Part shown: positions 8,727-17,353 of the stretch, in pieces | Numbering within the stretch: the stretch's first letter is position 1 | Layout of the letters: each line of letters opens with the position of its first letter | Assembly: GCA_903901045.1 (NCBI GenBank) | Contig: CAIUPP010000023.1 | Location: 62,001 to 126,000, forward strand | DNA: 64,000 nt | Direction of reading: 5' to 3' | Source of the DNA: an uncultured Planctomycetota bacterium | GTDB lineage: Bacteria; Planctomycetota; Brocadiia; CAIUPP01 | Notes under the pieces: generated by a model | Told to the model about the DNA's origin: nothing | The model's database searches: none | What the model saw: the letters and a program-made list of their open reading frames with translations, nothing else | Translations under genes and position numbers: made by a program

Positions 8727-9800
8727 TCACTCCGCCGCATGCGCCATGATTTCCTTGTCCACGTCAAAGACGCGGGCGATGAGCGCGGCGCGAATCCACA
8801 TGCCGTTGCGCTCCTGGCGCCAGTAGACCACGCGCGCGTCCTCGACATAGTCGAGCTCGGAGTCGATTTCGTTGATCTTGGGGAGCGGGTGGAGCAGGCA
8901 GGATTTCTGCTTCATCCGGCCCAGGTATTCCTTCTTGAACACGAAGCGCGGGTCGTACTTGGCGTCCTGGGTGGTCGCGCCGGCGGCCTTGTCCCACTCC
9001 CACTGGATGCGGGTCATGTAGACGGCGTCCACGATGGGGATGATCGCTTCCAGGTTGTCGCTCTCGGTGTAGCGGATGTGCTGGCGCTTGAGGAACTCCT
9101 TGATGTCGTCGCCGATGCGCAGGCGCTCCGGGGCGACGTAGTAGATTTCCACTCCCTTGTAGTTCTTCATCAGGTAGCTCAGGGAGCGCACGGTGCGGCC
9201 GCGCATGAGGTCTCCCACCATGGCGATCTTCTTGCCGTCGATCTCACCGAGGGATTTCTGCAGGGTGTAGATGTCGAGCAGCGCCTGGGTGGGGTGCTGG
9301 TCCTGGCCGGAACCGCCATTGAAAACGGGGATGCGCCGGTCGGCCATGTTCATTTCATAGGCGGCGAGTTCGGCGGCGCCGCGGTCGGGATGGCGCATGA
9401 CGATCAGGTCCACGTAGGAGCTGAAGGTGCGGATGCTGTTCTGGAGGGTTTCGCCCTTGGCCTGCGAGCTGGTGGAGACGTCGCGGATATCGCTGGTGGG
9501 CATGCCGAGGTTCTGCTCGGCCAGCTGGAAGGACATCCAGGTGCGCGTCGAGGGCTGCGCGAACAGGTTCATCGCCGTCCGGTGCGACAGGCGCGCGCGG
9601 AGGAAATCGGCCCCCTCCTTGGTCTTGTGCAGCTTGCGGATGTGGTCCGCCAGGAGGCAGAGCTCGTCGAGCACCGGCCGGCTGAACTGCTGGGCATAGA
9701 GGACGTGAAACGGTTCGGCGGGGTCGTTCTCCTTGCCGAGGTGCGGGATGCGATCCGACACGGTGAGGTTGGTGAACTCCGTCCAAGAGATACGCTTCAT
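8727..9800 (-). CDS. pyrB: Aspartate carbamoyltransferase catalytic subunit
   Basis: Catalyses carbamoyl phosphate plus aspartate to carbamoyl aspartate, the committed step of pyrimidine synthesis. The 357-residue protein has the carbamoyl-phosphate loop 'FAQPSTRTWMSFQ', the 80s-loop lysine in 'SSQAKGETL', 'VMRHPDRG', the aspartate-side 'GGSGQDQHPTQALLDIYTL' and the C-terminal 'LLHPLPKINEI'. In the usual STRTR motif the last Arg is Trp here. The start is ATG 9800: GGAGGAGGA lies six bases upstream, whereas the track start at 9824 is eight codons too early. It has its own promoter (9872-9900), so it need not belong to the pil-like operon. No pyrI regulatory chain is adjacent; pyrF is elsewhere in the window. 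Confidence 0.93.
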   Translation of the reverse strand: MKRISWTEFTNLTVSDRIPHLGKENDPAEPFHVLYAQQFSRPVLDELCLLADHIRKLHKTKEGADFLRARLSHRTAMNLFAQPSTRTWMSFQLAEQNLGMPTSDIRDVSTSSQAKGETLQNSIRTFSSYVDLIVMRHPDRGAAELAAYEMNMADRRIPVFNGGSGQDQHPTQALLDIYTLQKSLGEIDGKKIAMVGDLMRGRTVRSLSYLMKNYKGVEIYYVAPERLRIGDDIKEFLKRQHIRYTESDNLEAIIPIVDAVYMTRIQWEWDKAAGATTQDAKYDPRFVFKKEYLGRMKQKSCLLHPLPKINEIDSELDYVEDARVVYWRQERNGMWIRAALIARVFDVDKEIMAHAAE

Positions 9801-9871
9801 CTTGATCCTCCTCCATGCGCTCATGTGGCAGGTCCTTGTTTCGAGACCGGGTTGGCCTCAAAATCAGCCGG

Positions 9872-9900
9872 ATTATACGGGGCGCGGGGCGCCCTTTCAA
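9872..9900 (-). promoter_or_regulatory. Sigma-70-like promoter for pyrB
   Basis: On the reverse strand: TTGAAA (9895-9900), 17-base GC-rich spacer, TATAAT (9872-9877), about 70 bases upstream of the pyrB start. Confidence 0.65.
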
Positions 9901-9908
9901 GCGGACGG

Positions 9909-10250
9909 CTACCTTCTGTTGCGAACCGGCGGCTTGGGCTGCGCGGGCGTCGTGACGCGCTCGCCTTCGGCGACCGGGTTATTGGGATAGAAATCCGCCG
10001 GGCTGAAGGGATGGGCGTTGATGGGAGGCGTCTCCCACGCGGCGAACACCCGGCCCGAGAGTTCCTGCGGATTGCGCGAACGCGGCGGCAGGTCATTCTT
10101 GTTCGCATGCTCGACCAGTTTCGCCGCCTCGTCGAAGGCGCGCGACACCACCAGGTTCAGGCGCGCCGTGGAGGAGACCTCCAGCAGCAGCGCCAGCACG
10201 AGCAGCGCGACGCCCCCCAGCAGCACGAGTTTGTCCAGGTTGCGCATCAT
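9909..10250 (-). CDS. Small single-pass membrane protein of the pil-like operon
   Basis: 113 residues with one N-terminal membrane helix ('LVLLGGVALLVLALLLE', about residues 8-24) and a proline-rich periplasmic tail ('PPRSRNPQELSGRVFAAWETPP'). The family is not recognised. Its start overlaps the end of the Amuc_1100-like gene by 4 bases, so it is translationally coupled to the pilus-type genes. By position and topology (short cytoplasmic end, one helix, Pro-rich linker) it could play the PilP or GspC role linking the inner-membrane ring to the secretin; that is inference from context only. Confidence 0.75.
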   Translation of the reverse strand: MMRNLDKLVLLGGVALLVLALLLEVSSTARLNLVVSRAFDEAAKLVEHANKNDLPPRSRNPQELSGRVFAAWETPPINAHPFSPADFYPNNPVAEGERVTTPAQPKPPVRNRR

Positions 10251-11119
10251 TTGGGCTGAGCACCTCCGCTCGGGGCCGCAGCGTCCGGTTTCTCGGCCTT
10301 CTCGACCTTCTTGAGCAAAAGGATATACCCTTCCAGTTGCAGCGCACAGATCTGATTCGACGCATCTCCCGTGGGCGTCAGCTTGAAACTGGTCAACTGG
10401 AACACGGGGCGGTCCGTGATGGTCGGCGAGGCGGAGAGCAGGTTGCTGACCAGCCGGGTCACCGCCCTGGGGTCCACCGTCACAGTGACCAGGAAGGGCA
10501 CCCCCTCGAAGTCCGGCGCGCGATCGATGGGCACCGTATCGCGCACTTCCAGCCGGGCCACCTGCGTCACGGCGGGCCCCCCACTCTTCCCCATGAAGGC
10601 CCGGTAGAGGTAGTACCGCGACCAGTAGTCGCGCAGCACCGATTTGTACTCGGCGGGGTTCGGCAACGCGGCCGTGGTCACCCAGGCGTAGCTCTTGTAG
10701 GCCTTGGCGGGATCGGGCACCACGCGCGTCTTGATCATCTCGTTGCGCTGCGCCTCGATTTGGAGGAGGTAAGCGTTCTTGAAGTCGCCCGGGCTGACGG
10801 CCCCCTGCCCGGCGAGGGAGGCTTCCATCAACTGCGTGCTGTTGGCGAAGAAACTGCGCACGTATTCGGTCTGCGCATCCACGAACGAGGTGCGAAAATC
10901 CTGGCGCTCATTCACCGTCTTGCTGGAGGGGATTTTCGCCGCATCCAGCTTGAGCGTTTCGAGGTCCTTCAACTGCGTTTGCCATTCCGTGGCCGCCTCG
11001 GTGGAGGCGCTCTGCGCCGGGATGACCCAGAGCGTCAGGAGGAGCAGGATCAAGGCCGTAACGCCGGCGATGGCCCCCCAGAAAACGCGGCTGCTGCTGA
11101 GGTTGATTCGGAGGCTCAT
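10247..11119 (-). CDS. Amuc_1100/PilO-like pilus-assembly membrane protein
   Basis: 290 residues: an N-terminal membrane helix (about residues 14-33, 'WGAIAGVTALILLLLTLW'), a coiled-coil-like stretch ('EWQTQLKDLETLKLDAAKIP'), then a periplasmic alpha/beta domain ending in 'ICALQLEGYILLLKK'. This matches the Amuc_1100 family described from Akkermansia, a PilO-like member of a type IV pilus-type inner-membrane complex. The assignment rests on architecture, operon position and the family's N-terminal pattern. It overlaps the PilM-PilN gene by 4 bases and the next small gene by 4 bases. The C-terminal 20 residues are Lys/Pro/Ala-rich and disordered. Confidence 0.78.
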   Translation of the reverse strand: MSLRINLSSSRVFWGAIAGVTALILLLLTLWVIPAQSASTEAATEWQTQLKDLETLKLDAAKIPSSKTVNERQDFRTSFVDAQTEYVRSFFANSTQLMEASLAGQGAVSPGDFKNAYLLQIEAQRNEMIKTRVVPDPAKAYKSYAWVTTAALPNPAEYKSVLRDYWSRYYLYRAFMGKSGGPAVTQVARLEVRDTVPIDRAPDFEGVPFLVTVTVDPRAVTRLVSNLLSASPTITDRPVFQLTSFKLTPTGDASNQICALQLEGYILLLKKVEKAEKPDAAAPSGGAQPK

Positions 11120-12819
11120 GGCGTTGCCTCCCGCGGCGGGACGACGTCAAAGCGCATCTGGACCACGTAGTAGGTGCGGACCGCGCCTCCGCCGGGATAA
11201 CTGAGCGTGGCCGAGGAGTTGAAGCCGGTCTCGACCACGTTGCGGAACATGCCGGAGGTATCCCCTTCCAGCGGCGTCTTCAGCGTGGTGCGCGCGAAGG
11301 CGGCGTGCTGCCCGTCCAGACGCCACAGCGTGCCGGCCTCCAGCGTCCCTTCATACGTTCCCGGCACGTTCGCCTTGGGCTTCAGGGAGAGGCTGATCAG
11401 CCATACTTTCTTGGTGCCGGGCGTCGAGGGGCTGTTGTTGTCGTCCGGAAGGATGCGCGCCACCTTGTCCAGCACGAGGAGGCAGAGGGAGCGGGAGGCG
11501 GCCATGTCGCGGATGCCGTCGAGCCACTTCTCGGAATCGCCGCGTCCTTCCAGCTTCTTGAACTTGATCCAGCGCTGCGAGACCGGGCCGAGCAGGTCGG
11601 TGCGCATCTGCTCGGCGGCTTTCCGGTAGGCCACGGCGCGCCATGTGGCGAACACGCCCAGCAACAGGACCAGCATCAGCGCGACCACCGCGCCGGCGAC
11701 GGCGCTGCGCCGCAGCATCGTCTGGCTGCGGCGCTCGACGAGGGTCGCCCCCACCATGTTGACGCGGGTGGCGGCCTGCCCCATCGCCTGAAGCCCCAGC
11801 CCGATGGCCGTCGCGAGGACGGGCAGGTTGCCATGAACGTAGGCGGGGTCCACGGAGTCGGCCAGCTCGATCCGTCCCAGGCCGGCCGGGACGACGACGC
11901 GCAACTTCAACTCATCCCCCAGCAGGCGCGGCAGGCCGTAGGTGGCGCTGCCCCCCCCCACCAACATGAGGCGCTCGAAGTGGAGCTTGTGCTCCTGTTT
12001 CAGCAGGTTGATCCCGTTGCGCAACTCCCCCACGAAACCGCGCATGGCCGGGGCGATCTTCTCGATCACCTCGCCGCGCCGGGTGAGCAGCGGCAGGGAG
12101 CGCTTCATATCCTCGGCGTCCTCGGCGCTGACCTCATGCGGCTGGAAGGCGCTCTGGATGGCCGCGGTCATGAAGCCGCCGCCGATGTTGAGAGTGCGCA
12201 GCCAGTAACGCCTGCCGCTGATCGCCAGCAGGGTGGTATTCGCCGCGCCGATGTCCGCCACCAGCATCGGCTCGGAGGGCTGCAATTCGTAACTGATGAA
12301 GTTGTAGAGCGCCAGCGGCGCGGCCTGGAGTTGCGCCGGCTCGATGCGGGAGGCGGAGAGGCTCAGGAGGTAATTGTTGAGCACTTCCTTCTTGATGGCG
12401 AAGAGCAACCCCTGGCGGTCGCGCGCGTTGGGGTCCGGCGGCTGGAAGACTTCGTAGTCCCAGAGGACGGCGTCCAAACCGAAGGGAATCTGCTGCTCCA
12501 TCTCGAAGCGGACCAGTTCCGCCTCGGTGCGGTCGCCGACGAGGAAGACATTGAAGGGACGCATGAAGAAGATGGAGCCGGGCAGCCCGACGGCAACGCG
12601 CGCGCGCCCGATGCGGTGCAGCTCATTGAATCGGTGGAGCGCCTGCCAGATGCGGCGGTCGCGCCCGGGCGCATCCTCCGGCGGCTCGGGGCCTTCGAAT
12701 GGGATGATCTCCGCGTCCAGCAGTTCAACGCGCTCCCCCTCCATGCGCATTTGAACGCCCTTGACGGCTGACGCTGAGATGTCCAGCCCCCAGACGCTCT
12801 TGGAGATCGATTTCGACAT
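11116..12819 (-). CDS. pilM: PilM-PilN fusion, type IV pilus-type assembly protein
   Basis: 567 residues. Residues 1-350 are a PilM actin-like ATPase domain: 'VWGLDISASAVKGVQM' (phosphate 1), 'RARVAVGLPGSIFFMR', 'ADIGAANTTLLAI' (phosphate 2) and 'LMLVGGGSATYGLPRLL' (adenosine motif). A membrane helix follows at about 371-395 ('AVAGAVVALMLVLLLGVFA') with a periplasmic domain to the end. PilM is normally a separate cytoplasmic protein that binds the tail of PilN; here the two appear joined, fixing a 1:1 ratio. The C-terminal domain is judged PilN-like from topology. It heads the operon behind a good promoter (12870-12899). Confidence 0.85.
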   Translation of the reverse strand: MSKSISKSVWGLDISASAVKGVQMRMEGERVELLDAEIIPFEGPEPPEDAPGRDRRIWQALHRFNELHRIGRARVAVGLPGSIFFMRPFNVFLVGDRTEAELVRFEMEQQIPFGLDAVLWDYEVFQPPDPNARDRQGLLFAIKKEVLNNYLLSLSASRIEPAQLQAAPLALYNFISYELQPSEPMLVADIGAANTTLLAISGRRYWLRTLNIGGGFMTAAIQSAFQPHEVSAEDAEDMKRSLPLLTRRGEVIEKIAPAMRGFVGELRNGINLLKQEHKLHFERLMLVGGGSATYGLPRLLGDELKLRVVVPAGLGRIELADSVDPAYVHGNLPVLATAIGLGLQAMGQAATRVNMVGATLVERRSQTMLRRSAVAGAVVALMLVLLLGVFATWRAVAYRKAAEQMRTDLLGPVSQRWIKFKKLEGRGDSEKWLDGIRDMAASRSLCLLVLDKVARILPDDNNSPSTPGTKKVWLISLSLKPKANVPGTYEGTLEAGTLWRLDGQHAAFARTTLKTPLEGDTSGMFRNVVETGFNSSATLSYPGGGAVRTYYVVQMRFDVVPPREATP

Positions 12820-12869
12820 CCGTCCTCGCCATCAGAAAAAGCGCAACCGCGTCAGCAGTCATTGGCGCA

Positions 12870-12899
12870 ATTATAGGCGGGGTGTTCGGGGTAAGTCAA
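12870..12899 (-). promoter_or_regulatory. Sigma-70-like promoter for the pil-like operon
   Basis: Reverse strand: TTGACT (12894-12899), 18-base spacer, TATAAT (12870-12875), about 50 bases before the PilM-PilN start. Confidence 0.65.
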
Positions 12900-12991
12900 T
12901 TTCCTTTCCCACGGCGAAGGTGGATAATTGACGCGGGGTTATCAATCTCTTCCCTTCCGCGGTTGAAATCGCATCGGCGGAGAAGTATCCT

Positions 12992-14044
12992 ATGGCGACG
13001 TGGGCCGTCTCGAAGTTTTGCGCATCCTATAGAAAGTCCGCTATGAAAAATAGAGACAGTATAAAGGTCGTGACGCTCGTGGCCGGGACGATGGCCGTTG
13101 CCGGTTGGCTCTGTTTCCAGCTTCTGCCGGCGCGAGGCGGCGCATCCGCGCCTAATCTCCGCGCTTCTGCGGCCGCCTCCTCGCAGCCCGGCGCGCGCCG
13201 CGAGGCGGCGCGCTTGCTCATCCCTGTCCGCGCGGAGATGGGGGTCGACTTGGCGGCTCCCGCCGCGCCCGCCGCCGAAACGACGCCGGCCGCGCCGGCG
13301 ACTCCCGTGGAAAAAGCGTCCCCCTCCGTGACGGAGCAGGCGAAGAAGCTCATCGCCGATGGGAAAAAGCCCGAGGCGCGCGCGGCGCTGACGGAGGCGA
13401 TTCTCGCGGCAGCCGAGGGGCCGGCGCGCGACGAGATGCGCCAGACGCTCGACCTGATCAACGCCGAGCTCTTCTTCTCCCGCTCTCCCTCGCCGGACTG
13501 CATTTTCTACAAAGTGAAGGAGCGCGATACGCTGGGGCAGATCGCCACGCAGCAGAAGAAGGACCCCTACTTCGCGAATGTGATCATGCTGGTCAACGGG
13601 ATTTCAAATGCGAAGAAAATCCGGCCCGACCAGAACCTGAAGATCCCCCAGGGCAGTTTCTCCGCCATCGTCCAGAAACGCGCGCACCGCCTGATCATCC
13701 TGCTCAACGGCCAGTACATCAAGGAATACCCTGTGACGCTCGGCGCTGCGGCCACTCCGACGCCTGAGGGGACGTTCTTCGCGGACACCAAGCAGGTGAA
13801 CCCGGACTGGTACGCCCCCGACGGGACGGTGTACAAGTTCGGCGATTCGCACAACATCCTGGGCACGCGCTGGATCGGCCTGAAGGGGGCTCCGGAGTAC
13901 CAGGGCTACGGCGTCCACGGCACGACCGACCCGCAGAGCATCGGCAAAGACGCCTCCAACGGCTGCGTGCGCATGCTGAACCCGGATGTGGAGGAAGTCT
14001 TCGGGATGCTGATGGCGGGCGATAAGGTCAGCATCGTCAAGTGA
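12992..14044 (+). CDS. LysM and L,D-transpeptidase (YkuD) protein
   Basis: Predicted periplasmic peptidoglycan enzyme forming 3-3 cross-links or attaching proteins to the cell wall. A signal-anchor ('VTLVAGTMAVAGWLCFQLL') is followed by an Ala/Pro-rich linker, a short helical repeat, a LysM-like domain ('YKVKERDTLGQIATQQ', 'NLKIPQG') and a YkuD catalytic domain ending in the signature 'HGTTDPQSIGKDASNGCVRM', with Cys near residue 325 as nucleophile. ATG at 12992 has GGAG 9 bases upstream; ATG 13043 ('MKNRDS') would place the signal helix closer to the N-terminus and is the likely alternative. It stands alone, divergent from the pil-like operon. Confidence 0.92.
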   Translation: MATWAVSKFCASYRKSAMKNRDSIKVVTLVAGTMAVAGWLCFQLLPARGGASAPNLRASAAASSQPGARREAARLLIPVRAEMGVDLAAPAAPAAETTPAAPATPVEKASPSVTEQAKKLIADGKKPEARAALTEAILAAAEGPARDEMRQTLDLINAELFFSRSPSPDCIFYKVKERDTLGQIATQQKKDPYFANVIMLVNGISNAKKIRPDQNLKIPQGSFSAIVQKRAHRLIILLNGQYIKEYPVTLGAAATPTPEGTFFADTKQVNPDWYAPDGTVYKFGDSHNILGTRWIGLKGAPEYQGYGVHGTTDPQSIGKDASNGCVRMLNPDVEEVFGMLMAGDKVSIVK

Positions 14045-14045
14045 A

Positions 14046-14085
14046 CGGATTCAACGTTGAACGTTGAATGTTGAGCGTTGAGTCC
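14046..14085. repeat. AACGTTGA-type short repeat after the L,D-transpeptidase gene
   Basis: Four degenerate 8- to 10-base units of the CAACGTTGAACGTTGA type follow the stop directly, flanked by GGATTC and GAGTCC. The same words in inverted form occur at 58462-58558. Confidence 0.65.
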
Positions 14086-14107
14086 GTAAGTCCCCCAAGG
14101 AAAGCGC

Positions 14108-15823
14108 ATGCCATCCCATGCTTCCCCGGCGCTGGAAACGCTCTCTTCGCGCGGGGATCGCCGTCCGCTGCTGCTGATCGGCTGCGCGCTGGTGCTCTGC
14201 GCCTGGGGTTTGATGTGGGGGCTGCCTTATTCGTTCGACCCCGCGCAGGACAGCGTAGTGCCGATCGGGCAACTGGCGGAGCGCGGGTTCGGCTTCGAGC
14301 AAATCACGGCGTACCGCTATCCCCCCTTCCATTTCCTATTGCTGCGCGCGGCGTTCCTCCCTGCGCGCGGGCTGCTTCACCTCGCGCCGGACCTCGCCGA
14401 TAACCCGAAGGTCAGCGCCACCGCATTTATCCTCACCGCCCGCCTGGTCAGCCTGCTGATGGCGCTGGGGACGGTCTGGTTCCTCTATCGTATCGGCCGG
14501 CGGCTGTGGGAGGAGTGGGCGGGGCTCGCGGCGGGCGCGGCGCTCATCCTCTCCCCGGTGACGCTCTACTATGCAAAAAACGCGAACCTCGACGGTCCGA
14601 TGATCTTCTGGCTCGCCGCCGCGCTGCTGCTGTACGTGCGCGTGCTTCAGGAGCAGCGGACTCTGGATTACCTTTGGCTTGGGGTCCTCTGCGCGCTGGC
14701 GGTCTGCACGAAGGACCAGGCGTACGGCTTCATTCTGCTGATGCCGCTGCCGATCTGCATTGCGCTGTGGCGGCGGCGCAAACGGCAATTGCGCAGCGAG
14801 GCGGGAAGCACAACCCGATGCAAGGGCAAGGCATGCCTTGCCCCTACGGAGGCGGACGAACCATACATCTCGACCACGCCCGCATGGAAGAAACTGCTGC
14901 TGGGGTTTCTCGGCTTCGCCGTTCCGTTTGTCCTCATCCACAACATCCTGTTCGATCCGCAGAATTTCCAGCGGCACGTGGAGACGGTCCTCGGACCGGG
15001 GTCGGCCCCGTGGCGCGAATGCGCGCGCGGATCGATGGGGCAGCTTCGGCTGCTGACGGAGAGCCTCCTGCGGCTGATGGATGCCTGGACGCTGCCGGGG
15101 TTGCTGCTGGCAGGGTTCGGGCTGGCGCTCGCGCTGCGCCCGGGAGCAGGCCGGTTCGAGCGCGCGGCGCTGCTGGTTCCGGCCGTCTCGTATCAACTCT
15201 CTTTCCTCGCGCCGATCGGATACGTCTATCCGCGCTTCATGCTCCCAACGATGCTCACTCTCGCGCCGTTCGCCGGATACGGCGCGCTCCGCCTCTGGCG
15301 GCGGTGGGGGAAACTCGGCCCCGTGCTCACCGTCGCGGCGCTGGCATGGATGGGGCTGGCGGGGCTTTCGGTGGATTACGTCATGGGTGAATCGCCGCGT
15401 TATGAAGCGCAGCGATGGCTGGAGGAGACCGTCCCGCAAGGGCCGTCGCTGCAAATCTACTACATCGGCGAACTGCACGACATGCCGCGCTTCAACGCGC
15501 CGCTGGATGCCGTCCAGATCGAGGCGACCCCCGAGGCGCTGGCGAAACTTCCTTCCCCGTCGAGCCTGCTGGTGCTATCGCTGGATGCCGGCCAGCCCGC
15601 GCTGGGACCGGGATCCTGGCGGTTGGCTTCCATCCTCAGGCGGCATCTGGGAGAATGGGGATTATCGCCGGAGCGCCGGGCGGCTGACCCGTTCCACGAG
15701 CAGTTGCTCTCAGGGAAATTCGGATTCGTGGAAGTGAAGCGCTTCAGGTCGCCGGTGGCATCAGCCGTGCCGGAGGTGGCCGAGTCGGTGAACCGGACGA
15801 TCATCGTCATGCGCCGGCAATAA
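14108..15823 (+). CDS. GT39/ArnT-like membrane glycosyltransferase
   Basis: Polytopic integral membrane protein of the dolichyl/undecaprenyl-phosphate-mannose glycosyltransferase superfamily (PMT_2 type), which moves a sugar from a lipid carrier to an extracytoplasmic acceptor. Near the N-terminus 'LPYSFDPAQDS' takes the place of the first-loop catalytic acidic residues. 'YRYPPFHFLLLRA', 'KNANLDGPMIFW' and 'CTKDQAYGF' are the usual conserved loop motifs. About 10 helices are visible in 571 residues. Residues of about 238-247 ('CKGKACLAP') are encoded by a palindromic repeat in a cytoplasmic loop between helices. The acceptor is unknown. Confidence 0.85.
   Translation: MPSHASPALETLSSRGDRRPLLLIGCALVLCAWGLMWGLPYSFDPAQDSVVPIGQLAERGFGFEQITAYRYPPFHFLLLRAAFLPARGLLHLAPDLADNPKVSATAFILTARLVSLLMALGTVWFLYRIGRRLWEEWAGLAAGAALILSPVTLYYAKNANLDGPMIFWLAAALLLYVRVLQEQRTLDYLWLGVLCALAVCTKDQAYGFILLMPLPICIALWRRRKRQLRSEAGSTTRCKGKACLAPTEADEPYISTTPAWKKLLLGFLGFAVPFVLIHNILFDPQNFQRHVETVLGPGSAPWRECARGSMGQLRLLTESLLRLMDAWTLPGLLLAGFGLALALRPGAGRFERAALLVPAVSYQLSFLAPIGYVYPRFMLPTMLTLAPFAGYGALRLWRRWGKLGPVLTVAALAWMGLAGLSVDYVMGESPRYEAQRWLEETVPQGPSLQIYYIGELHDMPRFNAPLDAVQIEATPEALAKLPSPSSLLVLSLDAGQPALGPGSWRLASILRRHLGEWGLSPERRAADPFHEQLLSGKFGFVEVKRFRSPVASAVPEVAESVNRTIIVMRRQ
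14821..14848 (+). repeat. Palindromic repeat, family A, inside the glycosyltransferase gene
   Basis: The 20-bp perfect palindrome GGGCAAGGCATGCCTTGCCC (14824-14843) is read in frame as CKGKACLAP. The identical core, in the same frame, is inside the HyfH-HyfI-like gene at 44134. Confidence 0.92.
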
Positions 15824-15912
15824 GTGGGGACACAATACTTTCGTCCGCGCTGGGACCGGCGGGTCGCGCTGGAAGCGGTGCGCACTCATTTCCTCATGCA
15901 AAGGGCGGGCCC

Positions 15913-16248
15913 ATGAAGAGCATGTTTCTCGTGCGCAGCGAACACCTGAACCACCAGGGGCACCTGTTCGGCGGCGACCTGATGGCCGAGAGCGACACCA
16001 TCGGCTACTGCCTCCTGCGGCAGGAGTACGGTCACAAGGCGTTCGTCACGCGCGCGGCGGAGATCAGTTTCGATCATCCCGCGCGGCTGGGGGATGTGAT
16101 TGAGTTCGAGGCGCACCTCCTGAAGGTGGGAAACACCTCCGTGCAGGTGGAAGTGACCGGGACGGTGGGGAAAGTTCAGATCAGCAGCGCGCGGCTGGTG
16201 TACGTCAGCGTGGGAGCGAAGGGGGAGAAGACGCCGGTGGGCGCCTGA
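15913..16248 (+). CDS. Acyl-CoA thioesterase, hotdog fold
   Basis: 111 residues, a short single-hotdog protein of the YciA/acyl-CoA hydrolase type. 'HLNHQGHLFGGDLMAESDTIGY' matches the family's N-in-G-x-x-F-GG-x-L-M motif with the acidic catalytic residue, and 'ISFDHPARLGDVIEF' is the conserved strand pair. It is expected to hydrolyse acyl-CoA thioesters in the cytoplasm as a multimer. The chain-length preference cannot be told. The start ATG 15913 follows a GGGCGGG. It is convergent with the next reverse-strand gene. Confidence 0.88.
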   Translation: MKSMFLVRSEHLNHQGHLFGGDLMAESDTIGYCLLRQEYGHKAFVTRAAEISFDHPARLGDVIEFEAHLLKVGNTSVQVEVTGTVGKVQISSARLVYVSVGAKGEKTPVGA

Positions 16249-16250
16249 GG

Positions 16251-16736
16251 TCACTCCCACCCGTGCTCGTAGAGGTTCCTCCAGCCGCTCACGTCGCGGG
16301 TTTCGATTCGCAACGGGGTCAAGCTCACGAGGAGCCAGCGGCCGTCCGCCTCGCGCTGGAATTGCATCTGCCAGACCGACACCCCCGACCCTCGCCCCGA
16401 TTCGCCCGCCAGCACGCGCACCTGCGCCATGGCGGCGGCTCCCGAGACATTCACGCTCACATCGCGAATATTGATCGAGAGTTCGTCATGGCGCCGGAGG
16501 AAGGCGTCCGCAAGTATCCGCAGTTTCTCGTAGGAATGCGATTCGTCGACGTACATCGGAGAGATGTGCGAGAAGAGTTTGTCCACGTCCCCCTGCTCGG
16601 CGGCGGAGGCCATCTGCCCGATGGCGGCGCGAATCCGCTTCTTGTCGGTCATGATCAGCCGGTCGGCGGCCAGCCAGAGAAGGACGGCGGCCACGGCGAA
16701 GCCCAGCATGGTCAAATGGCGGCTGGTGATGTTCAT
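16251..16736 (-). CDS. Membrane-anchored NTF2-like protein
   Basis: 161 residues: one N-terminal helix ('MLGFAVAAVLLWLAADRLI', about 10-28) and then a compact domain. The alternation of a helical start ('IRAAIGQMASAAEQGDVDKLFSHIS'), an acidic loop and strands ending in 'GRWLLVSLTPLRI' is like the SnoaL/NTF2 fold often seen in anchored accessory proteins. No enzymatic residues are recognised, and function is unknown. It is divergent from ruvX, with only 63 bases between the starts. Confidence 0.75.
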   Translation of the reverse strand: MNITSRHLTMLGFAVAAVLLWLAADRLIMTDKKRIRAAIGQMASAAEQGDVDKLFSHISPMYVDESHSYEKLRILADAFLRRHDELSINIRDVSVNVSGAAAMAQVRVLAGESGRGSGVSVWQMQFQREADGRWLLVSLTPLRIETRDVSGWRNLYEHGWE

Positions 16737-16799
16737 GCACTCTCCTTGGCTATTATGATATCATCGGGGGGAGAGAAGGGACAAGGAGCGCTGGAATAA

Positions 16800-17231
16800 A
16801 TGCGAGTGCTGGGAATCGATTACGGCGGGCGGCGCATCGGGCTGGCGATCAGCGACCCGATGGGGATGATCGCGCATGGGTTGCCGACGCTGAAGAACGA
16901 GTCGGAGGAGCAGGTGCTCAAGGCGCTCGGGGCGCTGATTCAGGAGCGCGAGGTGGAGGCGATTGCGCTGGGATTGCCCCGGAATATGAATGACACGCTC
17001 GGCCCGCAGGCGCAGAAGGTGATGCAGTTCGCCGAGAAGCTTGCGGTGTTCGGGAAGCCGGTGCACCTGGTGGATGAGCGGTTGACATCGGAGCGCGCGC
17101 ACCGCGCGATGGACGAGGCGGGATTCTCTTTCGCCAAGCAGAGGCGCAGCGTGGACCGGATGGCGGCGCAGTTCATCCTTCAACTCCACCTGGACTCCAC
17201 GCGCAGCAAAGCCGCAGATGCCGCCCAGTAA
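16800..17231 (+). CDS. ruvX: Putative pre-16S rRNA nuclease / Holliday junction resolvase RuvX (YqgF)
   Basis: 143 residues, RNase H-like fold of the YqgF family, which in E. coli matures the 5' end of 16S rRNA. 'MRVLGIDYGGRRIGLAISDP' carries the first catalytic Asp, 'EAIALGLPRNMNDTLG' the usual second strand, 'LVDERLTSERAHRAM' the Glu/Arg motif, and 'SVDRMAAQFILQ' the final Asp. The start ATG 16800 follows GGAGCGC. Together with ruvC in the window, this is a second RNase H-like nuclease. Confidence 0.94.
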   Translation: MRVLGIDYGGRRIGLAISDPMGMIAHGLPTLKNESEEQVLKALGALIQEREVEAIALGLPRNMNDTLGPQAQKVMQFAEKLAVFGKPVHLVDERLTSERAHRAMDEAGFSFAKQRRSVDRMAAQFILQLHLDSTRSKAADAAQ

Positions 17232-17353
17232 TCTTTCATCCTTCCTGCTTCATCCCGGATTTCCCGGATGAGAATGGATTTCGAGTATAATGAGCCATTA
17301 TTGGAGCGTATGGATAAAGGGTTTTCTCTCTGTCAGAGACAGGAAACCGGCAG

